DNA of 64,000 nt from Serratia proteamaculans (GCF_013337185.1 NZ_SWDE01000005.1:62001-126000), one strand, 5' to 3'. Shown: positions 34,262-46,732, numbered from the stretch's first letter. Notes: generated by a model not told the origin, from the letters alone. Made by a program: numbers and translations.

Positions 34262-35665
34262 TTATTGCTGGGTTTCTGTCCGTTTTTCAGCCGGATGATG
34301 TTTCTTGTGCATACCGAAAGCAAAGTAGCACAGGCTGACTGCCGCCAGGAATATCGCCCCAACCAACAAAGAAATTCGAGTATCCGGGTTAATTCCCATG
34401 CCGATCAGCACACAGACCAGGAAAGCGATGGTCAGATAGTTCACATAGGGGAACATAATCGACTTAAAGCTGTGGGTTTTGATCGCTTCTTTATGGGCTC
34501 GGCGGAAATACAGCTGGCTGATCAGCACCACAAACCACGGCACCATACCCGGCAGCACGCTGGCGCTGTAGACATAGACAAACACCGCCTGCGGATTGGG
34601 GATCAGATAATTCAGGCCAGAGCCGACCAACAGACAGGCGATGGTCACGGCAATACAGTTCACCGGCACGCCGCTGGCAGACAGCTTGGTCAGCGAGGCA
34701 GGCAGTTGACGGTTCTTGGCCAGCGCGTACAGCATGCGCCCCCCGCTATACATACCGCTATTACAGCCAGAGAGTGCAGCGGTCAGCACCACAAAGTTAA
34801 TGATACCGGCAGCGGCAACGATGCCGATTTTGGCAAAGGTCAGCACGAATGGGCTGCCAGTGGTGCCGATACCGTTCCATGGGAAGATGGTGACAATGAC
34901 AAAAATGGCGCCGACGTAGAAGATAAGGATGCGCCACAGGATGTTGTTAATTGCGCGTTTCAGCGTGACCTGCGGGTTCTTGGCCTCCCCGGCGGTAATG
35001 CCGACCAGCTCAACCCCCTGATAGGACGCCACGACAATACACAGCGCAAACAGGAAGCCCTTCCAGCCGCCGGCAAAGAAGCCGCCGTGCTCGGTCAGGT
35101 TAGCAAAGCCGATAGGCTGCCCCCCATTGCCAAAGCCAAACAGGATCACCCCCAGCCCGACCAGAATCATCACAATGATGGTGGTCACCTTGATCATGGC
35201 AAACCAAAACTCCAGCTCTCCGTACAGGCGCACCGCCGCCACGTTAGCCAGCGCGACCATCGCCACCGCGATCAGCGCCGGCAGCCACTGCGGGATCTCC
35301 GGGAACCAGAACTGCACGTAGACCCCAATGGCGGTAATTTCCGAGATGCCAACGGCAATCCACATAAACCAATAGCCCCAGGCGGTCAGATAACCAAAGT
35401 ACGGACTCATGTATTTATGGGCATAAACGGCAAAGGAGCCTGCGACCGGTTCAAGGAACAGCATCTCGCCCATCGAACGCATAATAAAGAACACGAACAG
35501 TCCGGCGATGATATAAGCCAATAATACCGACGGCCCCGCCCATTTCAGCGTACTGGCCGACCCCATAAACAGGCCGACGCCAATGGTGCCGCCCAGAGCA
35601 ATCAGCTCGATATGCCGGGCTTCCAGCCCCCGGTGTAGTCCTTGCGGTTTTTCAGTGTGTGGCAT
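34262..35665 (-). CDS. yifK: YifK (ThrP), amino-acid permease of the APC family
   Basis: This 467-residue transporter has about twelve membrane segments and is very close to E. coli YifK, reported as a threonine/serine:proton symporter (ThrP). The APC signature [19 protein letters not shown] is near the N-terminus. ATG 35665 follows GAGGA; a longer frame with another ATG at 35701 has no comparable ribosome binding site. In E. coli and Salmonella the mRNA is a GcvB sRNA target and the gene is Lrp-controlled; the sequence here does not test that. It lies just upstream of the tRNA operon, as in E. coli. Confidence 0.95.
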   Translation of the reverse strand: MPHTEKPQGLHRGLEARHIELIALGGTIGVGLFMGSASTLKWAGPSVLLAYIIAGLFVFFIMRSMGEMLFLEPVAGSFAVYAHKYMSPYFGYLTAWGYWFMWIAVGISEITAIGVYVQFWFPEIPQWLPALIAVAMVALANVAAVRLYGELEFWFAMIKVTTIIVMILVGLGVILFGFGNGGQPIGFANLTEHGGFFAGGWKGFLFALCIVVASYQGVELVGITAGEAKNPQVTLKRAINNILWRILIFYVGAIFVIVTIFPWNGIGTTGSPFVLTFAKIGIVAAAGIINFVVLTAALSGCNSGMYSGGRMLYALAKNRQLPASLTKLSASGVPVNCIAVTIACLLVGSGLNYLIPNPQAVFVYVYSASVLPGMVPWFVVLISQLYFRRAHKEAIKTHSFKSIMFPYVNYLTIAFLVCVLIGMGINPDTRISLLVGAIFLAAVSLCYFAFGMHKKHHPAEKRTETQQ

Positions 35666-36034
35666 AAATCCTCGATAATATTCTTTTGATTGTGTCTGCA
35701 TGCCGGCCGTTACCGGTCGTTATTGTTTTAATGAAAAATAGCGTAAATCATCTCCCGCCGCTCAGGCGGACATCAGCTTGTAATAGGACGGTCTTACGGC
35801 GGAGAAAAACGTCGTTCAATGCGGCCACATCTGGCGCCAACAGCTGGGGATAATTTCAGGGCGGTATCGTTTCGCATTTTGCCGCTATAAGCAAACCGCA
35901 ATTTAAAACTTTATGGAATAAATGGGGGTGGGTTTAGGGACTGAGGTTATAGGAGTGCTGGCTTATCAGCCATAACGTGGATTAATTGAACAATTCATTG
36001 CGTCGGGGCGGAATATTCCACCCCAACGCCTTGA
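35666..36034. other. Intergenic region between yifK and wecG
   Basis: This 369-bp stretch holds the yifK promoter region and the end of the wec operon. The only clear structure is an inverted repeat at 36006-36025 (GGGGCGGAA with TTCCACCCC, one mismatch or wobble), a few bases past the wecG stop, which may end the wec transcript although no T-run follows. I see no gene. Confidence 0.5.
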
Positions 36035-36775
36035 TTACATCTTGCCGCGATAATAGTAACTCACGAACTTCAGCAACCGGAGCTGGCGCCCGATGCGGCT
36101 CGGCTGGCTGAGCAGCCGGTAGAGCCATTCCAGGCCGAGGTTCTGCCAGACCTTTGGCGCACGCTTAACATGCCCGGTGAAGACGTCGTAGGTCCCGCCT
36201 ACGCCCATATACAACGCTTGCGGGTGCACCTTGCGGCTGTCACGCATCAGGATTTCCTGTTTCGGCGATCCCATCGCGACCGTCACTATAGCGGCCCCGC
36301 TGGCACGGATGCGTTCAAACAAGGGTTCACGTTGTTCCGGCTTGAAATAACCGTCCTGGCTACCGACCAGATTCACATTCCACTGGCTGCGCAGCTTCTG
36401 TTCGGTTTCCGCCAGCACCGAGGGCTTGCCGCCTATCAGGAACACCGGCGTGCCCTCACGGCCGGCGCGTTGCATCAGCGCTTCCCACAGGTCGGCTCCG
36501 GCTACGCGAGATACTTCGGCATGCGGATATTTACGCCGGATTGACCGCACCATGCTGATGCCGTCGGCATACTTGTACTCCGCCTCATCCAGCAAGGCAT
36601 GCAGCTCAGTGTCCTGCTCCGCCGTCAGGATTTTTTCGGCGTTCATGGCAACCAGCGTGCCCCGCTTTACGTGGCCACCGTCGAACAGAAAATCCATGCA
36701 CTGCGCCATATCGCGAAATCCCCACAGGCTGAAACCGCGCAGCTCATATTTGGGAACCGTGATTTTTGCTTCCAT
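36035..36775 (-). CDS. wecG: WecG, UDP-ManNAcA transferase (ECA lipid II synthesis)
   Basis: This 246-residue glycosyltransferase of family GT26 (WecG/TagA/CpsF) adds N-acetyl-mannosaminuronic acid to GlcNAc-PP-undecaprenol, giving ECA lipid II. Signature stretches [27 protein letters not shown] and [19 protein letters not shown] are present, as is the family motif [11 protein letters not shown]. It is the last gene of the wec operon, 12 bases after wzyE. Confidence 0.96.
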   Translation of the reverse strand: MEAKITVPKYELRGFSLWGFRDMAQCMDFLFDGGHVKRGTLVAMNAEKILTAEQDTELHALLDEAEYKYADGISMVRSIRRKYPHAEVSRVAGADLWEALMQRAGREGTPVFLIGGKPSVLAETEQKLRSQWNVNLVGSQDGYFKPEQREPLFERIRASGAAIVTVAMGSPKQEILMRDSRKVHPQALYMGVGGTYDVFTGHVKRAPKVWQNLGLEWLYRLLSQPSRIGRQLRLLKFVSYYYRGKM

Positions 36776-36787
36776 CTTATATTACCC

Positions 36788-38164
36788 TTACGAAAGGCCG
36801 TCGACACGTACGGATGAAGCTGGCGGGTGCAGCGTTCGCGAACGCTGCACCCGCGCCTTAATCAATCCGGCAGTATCAAACAGCCAGTACAGCAATTTTG
36901 CCATCAGCAAACAGGCGCCGAAAATGAGGCAGAAGAACACCACCCGCGAGACAAAGGAATCCACCCCTTCTCGCGCCAATACGATGATGTTGAATACCGC
37001 GCCAAAGCAGAAGCCCTGCAATATGGCGGCTTTATAAGGATTCGACTCGCTTTTGCCCATCTCATACAGCCAGTCGAACCATTTGATGATCATCCCCACC
37101 AGTATCGCGCCGACAGGAATGAACAACGCGCCGCCCATCACCACCAGCGAACCAATCAGCGTCGGTGAAATCGCCAGGCCAGAATGGTTATCCAGCACTT
37201 CCCAGGTGAAATAGTTGGCGGTATTGAGCACCGTGTCCGGTCGGCCCGGCCACAGCCAGCTCGGAATGAACACATAGAAATCACGCACTATCGGCGCCAA
37301 TCCCTGGAAATCAATCTTGTCGTAGTTTTGCAGTAACAGCGCCAAATTTTCCCACGGCGAGAAGGTGTCACGCGTCAGATACAGGAAGGTATAAAACGCC
37401 TCGGGGCCACTGACGTCCAGGCTATAGCGCTTTAACGCCAGCCAGAACATGCCGACAATGCCGAACACCCCGGCGGCCACCAGCATCCACAGCGAGATCC
37501 AGCCGCGTACGATACCGATAAACAGAAACAGCGAGAAGGCGATAATGATATTGGCGCGGGTGCCACCAACAATCACATAGGTGAGGATGCCAAAAGCCAC
37601 CGTCGCCGCCAGGAAAAAGAACCAGGCACGCAGATCCTGCTTCAGGAAATACACCACCAGCATCGCCGGAATGAAGAAATAGAAGAACCGTTTGAGCGCT
37701 ACACCCGACACGTCGCTGGAGAAAATCTGGCTGTAAGAGTTGAGCTTGAACAGCAGGAAACCGTTTTGCAGAAAGAAAATGCCGACGGTAACGATCGCCA
37801 CCAATGCCAGTAAAATCCAGGTCAGATGGGTTTCAACCCTGTTCATGCTGAATACCGGTTTACGCGGCTGTACGCTGCGCTTACGCAGCCGGGTTTTATA
37901 ACTGACGTAGTAAATCGCATAAAACGCGGTGGCCGAGAGAATGGCGTACAGCAAGAACTCGACCGGTACCACCTCAACGTCAAACTGAAACACCAGCAGA
38001 CAGGTCAGCGGGAAGCCGAAGTAAAACGTCAGCAAATACAACAGCGAAAAGAAGACGTTGAAGTTAAAGCGGACGCGCCGAAACTCCTGATAGGTCAACG
38101 TCAGAACAAACAACGTACCAATCAGGTAGACGACAAATAACCCGCCAAATTGCGCCAGCGTCAT
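36788..38164 (-). CDS. wzyE: WzyE, enterobacterial common antigen polymerase
   Basis: This 458-residue integral membrane protein has about eleven or more membrane segments and polymerises flipped ECA trisaccharide units at the periplasmic face. Sequences such as [24 protein letters not shown] and [11 protein letters not shown] are characteristic of WzyE. Its start overlaps the wecF stop by four bases. It is slightly longer than E. coli WzyE (450). Confidence 0.95.
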   Translation of the reverse strand: MTLAQFGGLFVVYLIGTLFVLTLTYQEFRRVRFNFNVFFSLLYLLTFYFGFPLTCLLVFQFDVEVVPVEFLLYAILSATAFYAIYYVSYKTRLRKRSVQPRKPVFSMNRVETHLTWILLALVAIVTVGIFFLQNGFLLFKLNSYSQIFSSDVSGVALKRFFYFFIPAMLVVYFLKQDLRAWFFFLAATVAFGILTYVIVGGTRANIIIAFSLFLFIGIVRGWISLWMLVAAGVFGIVGMFWLALKRYSLDVSGPEAFYTFLYLTRDTFSPWENLALLLQNYDKIDFQGLAPIVRDFYVFIPSWLWPGRPDTVLNTANYFTWEVLDNHSGLAISPTLIGSLVVMGGALFIPVGAILVGMIIKWFDWLYEMGKSESNPYKAAILQGFCFGAVFNIIVLAREGVDSFVSRVVFFCLIFGACLLMAKLLYWLFDTAGLIKARVQRSRTLHPPASSVRVDGLS

Positions 38165-39246
38165 GAGTTATCCCCTGCAGCCAGGGCTAATGCCTGTTGC
38201 CAGCCATCAACATAGTTGGGATTAAAGAAGGCGATCGTCTGCTTGTCCACTGACGCCAGTTGGCGCTGCGCTTCACGCACTACTGCCTCATCAAGCGAAT
38301 CACCGTAGAACAGCACCGGCAGATGCTGCTCCGCCAGATCCTGCCAGAACGGGTTCTGCCGGCTCAGCACGAACGGTACGCCAAACTGGATCAGCAGGCA
38401 AAGAGTACCGATCCCCTGCTGGCGGTTAAAGATAAAGTAGCCAAGGTCGCACTCGCGCAGAATGTTCAGGTAGTCGTCAAACGCCACCTGCTGCGTCAGC
38501 ACCTGCAGGTTCCTGGCACTGAACAACTCCAGCCCGGCAGTGCGGACCTGTTCAATATAAGCCTCGTTGTTGGCCGGATAGCCCATCGGCAGGATCACGC
38601 GCACATCCGCACCAAACTGCTGATGAATCGCTTTCAGTGCCTCAACGTGCCGATTGGTGCGATCGCCGGAGTTGCCCACCAGAATGGTCATCGGCCCGGC
38701 CAGATTTTTCTCTACGCTGATACCGGTCAATGCCGGATCCATCCGCGTCGGGAAGTACAGCAGGGAGGCAGGCACACGCGCATGTCGCTGCTGGTAGTGG
38801 ATCACATCACCACGGGTGGCGAACACGCGTCCAACACGGCCTTGTGCAATACGACGCAGCAAATAGAACAGGCGGAATTTCCAACTGGTGGCGTCTTCAT
38901 ACAGGTCAGCACCCCAGATATGCCAGCTGACCTGATGGGCTTTGATTTTGCCGCTCAGCAATGCCAACCACAACGTCGGGTTAAACTGCCCATGGAAGAA
39001 GAAACGCTGGTCGCGATCGGCCTGAGCACGGGCTATCACCGCCATCGCCAGGCTTTTCTTATCCGGATGACATTCAAGGTTCAGTTCGGGGAACGGCCCT
39101 AACGCGGCGGCATCTTTGGCAGCCACCATGAAATGGCGTGTCTGATCGGACGGCAGGCGCTTCGCCAACACGTCGTTGAAGAAACGCAGCACCGTCTGAT
39201 TGTGATGCGGGATGTCAGATCCCAGTACGTGAATCAGTGTAGTCAT
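38161..39246 (-). CDS. wecF: WecF, TDP-Fuc4NAc:lipid II transferase
   Basis: This 361-residue glycosyltransferase of family GT56 adds 4-acetamido-4,6-dideoxygalactose to ECA lipid II, completing the trisaccharide lipid III. The start [23 protein letters not shown] and the segment [11 protein letters not shown] are typical. Four-base overlaps with wzxE and wzyE indicate translational coupling. Confidence 0.96.
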   Translation of the reverse strand: MTTLIHVLGSDIPHHNQTVLRFFNDVLAKRLPSDQTRHFMVAAKDAAALGPFPELNLECHPDKKSLAMAVIARAQADRDQRFFFHGQFNPTLWLALLSGKIKAHQVSWHIWGADLYEDATSWKFRLFYLLRRIAQGRVGRVFATRGDVIHYQQRHARVPASLLYFPTRMDPALTGISVEKNLAGPMTILVGNSGDRTNRHVEALKAIHQQFGADVRVILPMGYPANNEAYIEQVRTAGLELFSARNLQVLTQQVAFDDYLNILRECDLGYFIFNRQQGIGTLCLLIQFGVPFVLSRQNPFWQDLAEQHLPVLFYGDSLDEAVVREAQRQLASVDKQTIAFFNPNYVDGWQQALALAAGDNS

Positions 39247-40493
39247 ACTCGTCTACGATAAAGAATAAATACGCAGCTACAGAGCGTGAAATACACGATG
39301 TAGGTTGCCATGTAGGCCTGTGCCGCACCCAGCGCGCCGTGCAAAGGGATCAACCAATGCGAAAACAGCGTCAACAGCAAGAACTGGCTGACTTCGGTCA
39401 GGATATAAAAACGCAGCGACGCCTTGGCAATAACCAGGTAGCCAAATACATAAGCGCCAACCTTCAGCACATCCCCCACCAGTTGCCAGGCGAACAGATC
39501 GCGCATCGCGACGAACTTGTCCGTAAACAGCAGCCAGATGGCGAAATCGCGCAGCAACCAGACCGTGAAACTTGCCGCCGCCACCGCTGGCAGCACAAAT
39601 TTTAGTGAGCGCACAATCTCCTGCGAGATAGCGCTTTTTTCCTTTAATCGCGACAGCGTTGGCAGCAGATAGACGGTGAACGAGGCGGTAATAAACTGCA
39701 GATACGCGTCGGAAATGCTGCTGACGCCCTGCCAAATCCCCACCTCTTCCCAGCTGTAATGGCTTGCCAGCAGGTTACGCATCATCACATAGGCCACCGG
39801 CAGCGTCACTGAAGTGATCAACGCCATAATGGTGAACTTGCCGAGATGGCTGGCCAGCGCCTTATCCCATGCCAGAGCCAAATAGCTCAGCGGCAGGGTT
39901 TTGCGACGCCACAGCATAAAACCGGCGGGAAATACCACCAATGCCGGTACCAACGCCAACCCCGCCAGGGCGCCTTCATAACCGCCCAGTCTGAAGCACA
40001 GGTAGTAGGCCACCACGCCAATCAGGCTGCCGCCAATCACCGACAGTGCATTGCCCATCGCATCGCGGTAGCCCTTCAGCACCGCCATAAACAAGTTGGC
40101 GTAAGCAATACCCATCTGAATGAACGCCACCGCCCGCACCACGCCAACATAATCAGCATGGCCGAACAGCCCGATACTGATAGGTTTGGCCGCGAACAAG
40201 AACACCAGCGCCAACAGCGTGGAAAACCCCAGCACAATAGTCGACGCCGTGCCGACGGCCAGTTTCAACCGCTGCGGATCCTGATGGTATTCGGCAACGT
40301 ATTTTGTGATGCCGTTAAAAATCCCGGCACCGGACAGCACGCCCAGCACGGTAATCAACTGGCGGAAGTTACCCGCCTGCCCCACCCCGCTGGGACCAAA
40401 GGCCACCGCCAGCAGTTTCACCACCAACAGCCCCACGCCAATCTTGATAAGCGTAGAGCCGGCGGTCCAAATCGATGCTTTTGCCAGCGACAT
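39243..40493 (-). CDS. wzxE: WzxE, lipid III flippase of ECA synthesis
   Basis: This 416-residue polysaccharide-flippase family protein has about twelve membrane helices and moves undecaprenyl-PP-trisaccharide across the inner membrane. The start [29 protein letters not shown] matches WzxE in type. It begins one base after the wecE stop and overlaps wecF by four bases. Confidence 0.96.
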   Translation of the reverse strand: MSLAKASIWTAGSTLIKIGVGLLVVKLLAVAFGPSGVGQAGNFRQLITVLGVLSGAGIFNGITKYVAEYHQDPQRLKLAVGTASTIVLGFSTLLALVFLFAAKPISIGLFGHADYVGVVRAVAFIQMGIAYANLFMAVLKGYRDAMGNALSVIGGSLIGVVAYYLCFRLGGYEGALAGLALVPALVVFPAGFMLWRRKTLPLSYLALAWDKALASHLGKFTIMALITSVTLPVAYVMMRNLLASHYSWEEVGIWQGVSSISDAYLQFITASFTVYLLPTLSRLKEKSAISQEIVRSLKFVLPAVAAASFTVWLLRDFAIWLLFTDKFVAMRDLFAWQLVGDVLKVGAYVFGYLVIAKASLRFYILTEVSQFLLLTLFSHWLIPLHGALGAAQAYMATYIVYFTLCSCVFILYRRRV

Positions 40494-40494
40494 A

Positions 40495-41625
40495 TCAGGC
40501 GAAGAAGCTGAGAATGGTATTGATCACCGTGCGCTGAGTGACATCAGTCATATTGTAGAACAACGGCAAACGTACCAATCGCGCGCTCTCCTGGCTGGTG
40601 AAACGGTCTTCCCCGGCAAAGCGGCCAAAGCGATCGCCCGCCGGGCAATCATGCAGAGGAATGTAATGGAACACCGTCATGATCTCGGCTTCTTTCATGT
40701 AATCGATAAACGCAGTACGGTCTTCAACATCGCGCAGTTTGATATAGAACATATGGGCATTCTGCACGCAGTCCGCCGGGATACTCGGCAGCTCGATACG
40801 GCCCGCCTCGGCTAACGGCAGCAGGCTGTCGTAATACTGTTGCCACAGCGCCAGACGACGTTGGTTGATAGCTTCGGCGGCTTCCAGTTGCCCCCACAGA
40901 TAAGCGGCCTGCAGATCTGACATCAGATAGCTGGAGCCGATATCGCGCCAGGTGTACTTATCCACCTGCCCACGGAAGAACTGGCTGCGGTTGGTGCCTT
41001 TCTCGCGAATGACTTCCGCCCGATCAATCAGCGCCGGATCGTTAATCAGCGTGGCGCCGCCCTCACCGCCTGCGGTGTAGTTTTTGGTTTCGTGAAAGCT
41101 AAAGCAGCCAATATGGCCGATGGTGCCCAGCGCTTTGCCCTTGTAGGTGGACATCACGCCCTGCGCGGCATCTTCAACTACATACAATTTGTACTTTTCC
41201 GCCAGCGCCATGATGGTGTCCATCTCGCAGGCAACACCGGCGTAATGCACAGGTACAATGGCACGGGTCTTATCGGTGATGGCCGCTTCAATCTTGCTTT
41301 CATCGATGTTCATGGTGTCAGGACGCAGGTCGACAAACACTACGGTGGCACCACGCAACACAAAGGCATTGGCGGTTGAAACAAAGGTGAAGCTCGGCAT
41401 GATCACTTCATCGCCCGGCTGAATATCCAGCAGGATCGCCGCCATCTCCAGCGAGGCGGTACAGGACGGCGTCAACAGCACCTTCGGACTGCCAAACCGC
41501 TGCTCCATCCACTGCTGGCAACGACGGGTAAAGCCACCGTCACCGCACAGCTTGCCACTGCTCATTGCAGCCTGCATATAGTCAAGTTCAGTGCCAACAA
41601 CCGGTGGAGCGTTAAATGGGATCAT
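40495..41625 (-). CDS. wecE: WecE (RffA), dTDP-4-amino-4,6-dideoxygalactose transaminase
   Basis: This 376-residue PLP-dependent sugar aminotransferase converts dTDP-4-keto-6-deoxyglucose to dTDP-4-amino-4,6-dideoxygalactose, using glutamate. The PLP lysine is Lys181 in SFHETKNYTAGGEGG, and the EDAAQG motif binds the cofactor. The open frame reaches 41721, but ATG 41625 ([11 protein letters not shown]) matches the family exactly and overlaps the wecD stop by 14 bases. Confidence 0.96.
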   Translation of the reverse strand: MIPFNAPPVVGTELDYMQAAMSSGKLCGDGGFTRRCQQWMEQRFGSPKVLLTPSCTASLEMAAILLDIQPGDEVIMPSFTFVSTANAFVLRGATVVFVDLRPDTMNIDESKIEAAITDKTRAIVPVHYAGVACEMDTIMALAEKYKLYVVEDAAQGVMSTYKGKALGTIGHIGCFSFHETKNYTAGGEGGATLINDPALIDRAEVIREKGTNRSQFFRGQVDKYTWRDIGSSYLMSDLQAAYLWGQLEAAEAINQRRLALWQQYYDSLLPLAEAGRIELPSIPADCVQNAHMFYIKLRDVEDRTAFIDYMKEAEIMTVFHYIPLHDCPAGDRFGRFAGEDRFTSQESARLVRLPLFYNMTDVTQRTVINTILSFFA

Positions 41626-42343
41626 GTCTTCCTCTGTATAACCAGTACGAGGTGCTTTCAATAACAGCACCCTGTCGTTGATAGAGCCGCAGTGCGGCGA
41701 TGTTACCGAACTGGGTCGCAACCCGCAGGCGCTGCAGCGCCCCTTGGCGGCACTCTGCCATGGCTGCCGCCATCAGTCGCGAGCCAATTCCTTTGCCTGC
41801 CGCGCCGGGGAACGCCGCCAGCAGGCCGATTCGGGCCTCCTGGCCACCCAGTGCACGCAGGCTGACAAAGCCTTCCGGCTGTCCGGTAGGATCCAATGCC
41901 AACAGGCATTGGTGGTCAAAGGTTCCCAATACCGCTTTTTCTATCCATTCAGCATAAAAACGGCCGCTGTCCTGGGAGTGATACCAGGGGGCGCGGAAAC
42001 GGCTGGAGGTGAACACGCTGGCCGCCGCCTCACGCAGCATCGGGATATCGGCCGGCACCGCCGGGCGAATGGCCCGCGGCGTCACGGAATGAGGTAATGC
42101 ACATTCCGCGCCGAGATTCAGCACCAGATCGACTTCACCCTCAACCAGTTGGAAGCCTAAACGAGCCAAACCGTCCGCCCAGGCAGTTTGATGCGCCGGA
42201 ATTTTGGCCTGCACCAATGCGTAGACATCCAGTTCAGCCTCGGTGAGCATCGGAGCCGCCGTAGAAAAGTTGAGTTTGGCGCTGTTAAGGGCGAAAAACT
42301 CTGTTTCCCAGGCTAAGGGCTCAATACTGGCGTGGGCGGGCAT
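41612..42343 (-). CDS. wecD: WecD (RffC), dTDP-fucosamine acetyltransferase
   Basis: This 243-residue GNAT enzyme acetylates dTDP-Fuc4N with acetyl-CoA, giving dTDP-Fuc4NAc. The acyl-CoA loop is [12 protein letters not shown], followed by the conserved [20 protein letters not shown]. It is longer in the first half than E. coli WecD, as in other Yersiniaceae. ATG 42343 ([10 protein letters not shown]) matches the E. coli start and overlaps the end of rffH by 23 bases. Confidence 0.94.
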   Translation of the reverse strand: MPAHASIEPLAWETEFFALNSAKLNFSTAAPMLTEAELDVYALVQAKIPAHQTAWADGLARLGFQLVEGEVDLVLNLGAECALPHSVTPRAIRPAVPADIPMLREAAASVFTSSRFRAPWYHSQDSGRFYAEWIEKAVLGTFDHQCLLALDPTGQPEGFVSLRALGGQEARIGLLAAFPGAAGKGIGSRLMAAAMAECRQGALQRLRVATQFGNIAALRLYQRQGAVIESTSYWLYRGRHDPI

Positions 42344-43202
42344 GCAGCAGATCCAGCAGGTATTTGCCATAACCGGTTTTCAGCAACGATTGTGCGGCGC
42401 GTTTCACGCCCTCATCGTCCAGCCAGCCGTTACGCCAGGCAATTTCTTCCAGACAGGCAATTTTAAAGCCCTGACGTTTTTCCACCGTCTGCACAAAGCT
42501 GCTGGCTTCCAGCAGGCTGTCATGAGTGCCGGTATCCAGCCAGGCGAAGCCGCGCCCCAGCAGTTCGACGGTCAGTTCGCCACGCTCCAGGTACATCTGG
42601 TTAATGCTGGTGATCTCCAGCTCGCCGCGCTCCGAAGGTTTCACCTGTTTGGCGAATTCCACAACCTGGCTGTCGTAGAAATACAGCCCGGTCACCGCCC
42701 AATTGGATTTAGGCGCTTTCGGCTTTTCTTCAATCGACAGCGCGCGGAAATTATCATCAAACTCCACCACGCCAAAGCGCTCAGGATCCATGACCTGATA
42801 ACCGAACACGGTAGCGCCCTGCGTACGGGCGGCAACCGTCTTCAGTTTCGGACTAAAGCCTTGGCCAAAGTAAATATTGTCACCCAGCACCAGGCAGCTC
42901 GGCTCACCGGCGAGGAATTCTTCGCCAATCAAAAATGCCTGCGCCAGGCCGTCGGGGCTGGGTTGTTCGGCATAGCTGAGGTTAATGCCGAACTCTTCGC
43001 CGCTGCCCAATAAGCGTTTGAATGAGGGCAAATCTTCTGGGGTAGAGATGATTAAAATGTCGCGGATACCCGCCAGCATCAAAACTGACAGCGGATAGTA
43101 AATCATCGGCTTGTCGTAAATAGGTAATAGCTGCTTGGATACGCCGCGGGTAATCGGATGTAAGCGTGTGCCGGAACCGCCCGCCAGAATAATACCTTTC
43201 AT
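42321..43202 (-). CDS. rffH: RffH, glucose-1-phosphate thymidylyltransferase
   Basis: RffH (293 residues) makes dTDP-glucose from dTTP and glucose-1-phosphate. The nucleotide motif [11 protein letters not shown] lies at the N-terminus, and the stretch [19 protein letters not shown] is typical of RmlA enzymes. ATG 43202 was chosen over a GTG two codons upstream because GGAG sits at a better distance and the length equals E. coli RffH. It lies 51 bp after rffG. Confidence 0.96.
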   Translation of the reverse strand: MKGIILAGGSGTRLHPITRGVSKQLLPIYDKPMIYYPLSVLMLAGIRDILIISTPEDLPSFKRLLGSGEEFGINLSYAEQPSPDGLAQAFLIGEEFLAGEPSCLVLGDNIYFGQGFSPKLKTVAARTQGATVFGYQVMDPERFGVVEFDDNFRALSIEEKPKAPKSNWAVTGLYFYDSQVVEFAKQVKPSERGELEITSINQMYLERGELTVELLGRGFAWLDTGTHDSLLEASSFVQTVEKRQGFKIACLEEIAWRNGWLDDEGVKRAAQSLLKTGYGKYLLDLLHARPRQY

Positions 43203-43253
43203 ACTCACTCCAGAATCCGCAGGGCCACCATTCGAGAGGCAGCCCAGCTAAAT

Positions 43254-44321
43254 TTAGTCGGATAAACCTAAACGTTCACCTGCATAGGAACCGTCCTGAA
43301 CGCGACGCCACCAGGTTTCATTGTTCAGATACCAGGAAACCGTTTTGCGGATGCCGCTTTCAAAGGTTTCCTGCGGACGCCAGCCCAGCTCCCGGTCAAT
43401 TTTTCCGGCATCTATCGCGTAGCGCATATCATGGCCCGGACGATCCTTGACGTAAGTAATCAGGTCGCGGTATTTCTCAACACCCTGTGGCTTGTTCGGA
43501 GCCAACTCTTCCAGCAGATCGCAGATAGTTTGTACCACCTCAATATTCTTGCGCTCGTTGTGACCGCCAATATTATAGGTTTCGCCGATCACACCTTCGG
43601 TAACCACCTGGTACAACGCGCGAGCGTGGTCTTCCACATAAAGCCAATCACGCACCTGCGCCCCGTCGCCATACACCGGCAAAGGTTTACCGGCAACGGC
43701 ATTGAGGATCACCAACGGAATAAGCTTCTCAGGAAAGTGATACGGGCCGTAGTTATTGGAACAGTTGGTAACCAATGTCGGCAGGCCGTAGGTACGCAGC
43801 CAGGCGCGAACCAGGTGATCGCTGGAAGCCTTCGAGGCCGAATACGGGCTACTTGGCGAGTAAGGCGTGGTTTCGGTGAACAAATCGTCCGTACCGTGCA
43901 GATCGCCATACACTTCGTCGGTGGAAATGTGGTGGAAACGGAAGCTTTGCTTTTTCTTCGCGTCCAGCGGCTGCCAATAATGGCGTGCCGCCTCCAGCAT
44001 GGTGTAGGTGCCCACCACGTTGGTTTCAATAAATGCCGCCGGGCCGTCGATAGAACGGTCAACGTGGCTTTCTGCCGCCAGATGCATGATCACGTCCGGC
44101 TGGTACTCGGCAAACACCCGATCCAACGCCGCGCGATCGCAGATATCCACCTGTTCAAACGAATAGCGTGGGTTATCGGCCACCACTGAAAGCGACTCCA
44201 GATTGCCCGCATAGGTGAGTTTATCCAGCACCAGGACGCTGTCCTGCGTGGCTTCGATAATGTGCCTCACGACCGCGGAGCCAATAAAGCCGGCGCCTCC
44301 AGTGACTAAAATACGTTTCAC
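43254..44321 (-). CDS. rffG: RffG, dTDP-glucose 4,6-dehydratase
   Basis: RffG (355 residues) is an extended short-chain dehydrogenase that forms dTDP-4-keto-6-deoxyglucose. The NAD-binding motif is TGGAGFIGS; the catalytic YSASK and the DE pair in [11 protein letters not shown] are present. GTG 44321 was chosen over TTG 44327 because AGGGG lies seven bases upstream of the GTG; it overlaps the wecC stop by four bases (GTGA) and gives the E. coli length. Confidence 0.96.
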   Translation of the reverse strand: MKRILVTGGAGFIGSAVVRHIIEATQDSVLVLDKLTYAGNLESLSVVADNPRYSFEQVDICDRAALDRVFAEYQPDVIMHLAAESHVDRSIDGPAAFIETNVVGTYTMLEAARHYWQPLDAKKKQSFRFHHISTDEVYGDLHGTDDLFTETTPYSPSSPYSASKASSDHLVRAWLRTYGLPTLVTNCSNNYGPYHFPEKLIPLVILNAVAGKPLPVYGDGAQVRDWLYVEDHARALYQVVTEGVIGETYNIGGHNERKNIEVVQTICDLLEELAPNKPQGVEKYRDLITYVKDRPGHDMRYAIDAGKIDRELGWRPQETFESGIRKTVSWYLNNETWWRRVQDGSYAGERLGLSD

Positions 44322-45580
44322 CGCCAAACCCCTTTGGTATCCACGATCCAGGATTGCGTAATCTCTTCCGGCTTGATTGCCTTGAATTGCTTATGGTCGA
44401 CCAGCATCACGAGCACATCCGCCTGCTGCAACGCTTCTGGCAACGCTTTCAGCGTCACGTGGCCGGCCAATGATTTCGGTAGTTGTTCCACGTTTGGCTC
44501 AACGACCAGCGTCTCGCCCACGTGCCAATCGGCAATCAGATGTGCCACTTCCACCGCCGGACTTTCACGCAGATCGTCGATATTCGGTTTGAAGGCCAGG
44601 CCAAAGCAGGCAATTTTCACTTCTGAGGCACGCTTGTCGGTCGCCGCCAGACAGTCGGCAACCGCCGCCTTAACGCGATCGACCACCCACAAAGGTTTTC
44701 CGTCATTCACCAGACGCGCAGTATGGATCAAACGCGCCTGCTGCGGGTTCTGTGACACGATAAACCAAGGATCGACCGCGATGCAGTGGCCGCCAACGCC
44801 AGGACCAGGCTGCAGGATATTCACCCGTGGATGGCGGTTTGCCAAACGGATCAGTTCCCAGACATTGATGCCCTGATCGGCGCAAATCAATGACAGCTCA
44901 TTGGCAAAGGCGATATTCACATCGCGGAAGCTGTTTTCGGTCAGTTTGCACATCTCTGCAGTGCGGGAATTGGTAATCACACACTCGCCTTCGAGGAAAA
45001 TCTTGTACAACGCGCTGGCGCGCTCCGAGCATTTTGGCGTCATGCCGCCAATAACACGGTCGTTCTGAATCAGCTCAACCATCACCTGCCCTGGCAAAAC
45101 GCGCTCCGGGCAATAAGCGATGTTCACATCAGCGGCTTCACCCGCCTGCTGCGGGAAGCTGAGATCGCTGCGCGCCTCGGCCAGCCACTGCGCCATCTGC
45201 TCGGTAGCGCCGACCGGAGAGGTGGACTCCAGAATGACCAGGTCGCCCTTTTTCAGCACCGGTGCCAGGGATTTAGCCGCGGCTTCGACATAGGCCAGAT
45301 CCGGCTCGTGGTCGCCTTTAAACGGCGTTGGCACCGCGATCAGGAAAGCATCTGCCGCCAGGGGTTGGGTCACCGCCTGCAGATAGCCGCCGTCGACTGC
45401 GTCTTTCACCACTTTATCCAGATCGGGTTCAACGATGTGGATCGCACCGCGATTAATGGTATCTACCGCATGTTGGTTAACATCTACGCCCACCACTTTT
45501 TTCTTGCGGGAGGCAAACGCCGCCGCCGTTGGCAGACCGATATAACCCAGGCCGATAACCGAAATAGTGTTAAAACTCAT
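44318..45580 (-). CDS. wecC: WecC, UDP-ManNAc dehydrogenase
   Basis: WecC (420 residues) oxidises UDP-N-acetylmannosamine twice with NAD+ to UDP-ManNAcA. It has the UDP-sugar dehydrogenase layout: an N-terminal Rossmann motif ([16 protein letters not shown]), the central segment [13 protein letters not shown] and a C-terminal UDP-binding domain with [20 protein letters not shown]. Its start overlaps the wecB stop by four bases. Confidence 0.97.
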   Translation of the reverse strand: MSFNTISVIGLGYIGLPTAAAFASRKKKVVGVDVNQHAVDTINRGAIHIVEPDLDKVVKDAVDGGYLQAVTQPLAADAFLIAVPTPFKGDHEPDLAYVEAAAKSLAPVLKKGDLVILESTSPVGATEQMAQWLAEARSDLSFPQQAGEAADVNIAYCPERVLPGQVMVELIQNDRVIGGMTPKCSERASALYKIFLEGECVITNSRTAEMCKLTENSFRDVNIAFANELSLICADQGINVWELIRLANRHPRVNILQPGPGVGGHCIAVDPWFIVSQNPQQARLIHTARLVNDGKPLWVVDRVKAAVADCLAATDKRASEVKIACFGLAFKPNIDDLRESPAVEVAHLIADWHVGETLVVEPNVEQLPKSLAGHVTLKALPEALQQADVLVMLVDHKQFKAIKPEEITQSWIVDTKGVWR

Positions 45581-46707
45581 AGTGTCACCTGATGATTCTT
45601 CAAAGCTTCGAGAATACGTTGGCAGGCATGCCCGTCACCGTAAGGGTTATGCGCCCGGCTCATGGCGTGATATTCGTTTTCGTCCGTCAGCAACCGGGTA
45701 ACCGCATCAACAATTTTGGCCACGTCGGTGCCCACCAGACGTACCGTGCCCGAATCTACCGCCTCTGGCCGTTCGGTGGTATCGCGCATGACCAGCACCG
45801 GTTTGCCCAATGACGGAGCCTCTTCCTGAATACCGCCCGAGTCGGTCAGGATCATATAAGCGTTAGCCATCAGGTACACAAAGGGCAAGTAATCCTGCGG
45901 GTCGATCAGGATGATGTTATCAATCCCTTTCAGAATGCGGTTGACCGGTTCGCTGACGTTGGGATTGAGATGCACCGGGTACACAACCTGCACATCGGGA
46001 TGAGTGCGGGCAATCTCAGCCAACGCGCTGCAAATCCGCTCGAACCCGCCGCCAAAACTTTCACGACGGTGGCCGGTCACCAGGATCATTTTTTTGTCGG
46101 CATCCAGGAACGGATAACGCTGTGACAGGCTGTCATGCAATGCAGCATCACCCATCACCCGATCGCGTACCCAGAACAGTGCGTCAATCACCGTATTGCC
46201 GGTGACAAAGATATGATCGTCCGCTATCAGTTCGCGCAACAGGTTCTGACGCGAATTTTCCGTCGGGGCAAAATGGTACATCGCCAGATGGCCGGTCAGC
46301 TTGCGGTTAGCCTCTTCCGGCCACGGGGAGTAAAGATCGCCGGTGCGCAGACCTGCCTCTACGTGTCCAACCGGGATACGCTGGTAAAACGCCGCCAAAC
46401 TGGTCGCCAGCGTGGTGGTGGTATCACCGTGAACCAGCACCACGTCCGGTTTGAATTCTTCAAGAACGCCTTTCAGGCCTTCCAGAATACGGCAGGTGAT
46501 CTCACTCAATCCCTGGCCGGGCTTCATGATGTTCAGGTCGTAATCAGGCACTATCTCAAATAACCGCAATACCTGATCCAACATCTCACGATGCTGTGCC
46601 GTAACGCAGACTCTTGATTCAAAGGCTTCATCCTGAGCCAGGGCATGTACCAGCGGGGCCATTTTGATGGCTTCAGGTCTGGTGCCGAAAACAGTCAACA
46701 CTTTCAC
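45577..46707 (-). CDS. wecB: WecB, UDP-GlcNAc 2-epimerase
   Basis: WecB (376 residues) converts UDP-GlcNAc to UDP-ManNAc, the precursor for WecC. Family motifs include [32 protein letters not shown] and [10 protein letters not shown]. It starts with GTG (46707), as E. coli wecB does. An 84-bp gap with two hairpins separates it from wzzE. Confidence 0.97.
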   Translation of the reverse strand: MKVLTVFGTRPEAIKMAPLVHALAQDEAFESRVCVTAQHREMLDQVLRLFEIVPDYDLNIMKPGQGLSEITCRILEGLKGVLEEFKPDVVLVHGDTTTTLATSLAAFYQRIPVGHVEAGLRTGDLYSPWPEEANRKLTGHLAMYHFAPTENSRQNLLRELIADDHIFVTGNTVIDALFWVRDRVMGDAALHDSLSQRYPFLDADKKMILVTGHRRESFGGGFERICSALAEIARTHPDVQVVYPVHLNPNVSEPVNRILKGIDNIILIDPQDYLPFVYLMANAYMILTDSGGIQEEAPSLGKPVLVMRDTTERPEAVDSGTVRLVGTDVAKIVDAVTRLLTDENEYHAMSRAHNPYGDGHACQRILEALKNHQVTL

Positions 46708-46732
46708 AGCGAATCTCTTTTGGTCGGTTAAC

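Noticed and set aside
34193-35524. 443-codon plus-strand ORF
   Set aside because: It lies entirely antisense to yifK and has a low-complexity His/Gln/Asp-rich composition typical of a shadow frame.
40495-42370. Longer N-terminal versions of wecE and wecD
   Set aside because: Extensions would overlap the preceding genes deeply and lack similarity to the families; internal ATGs match known starts.
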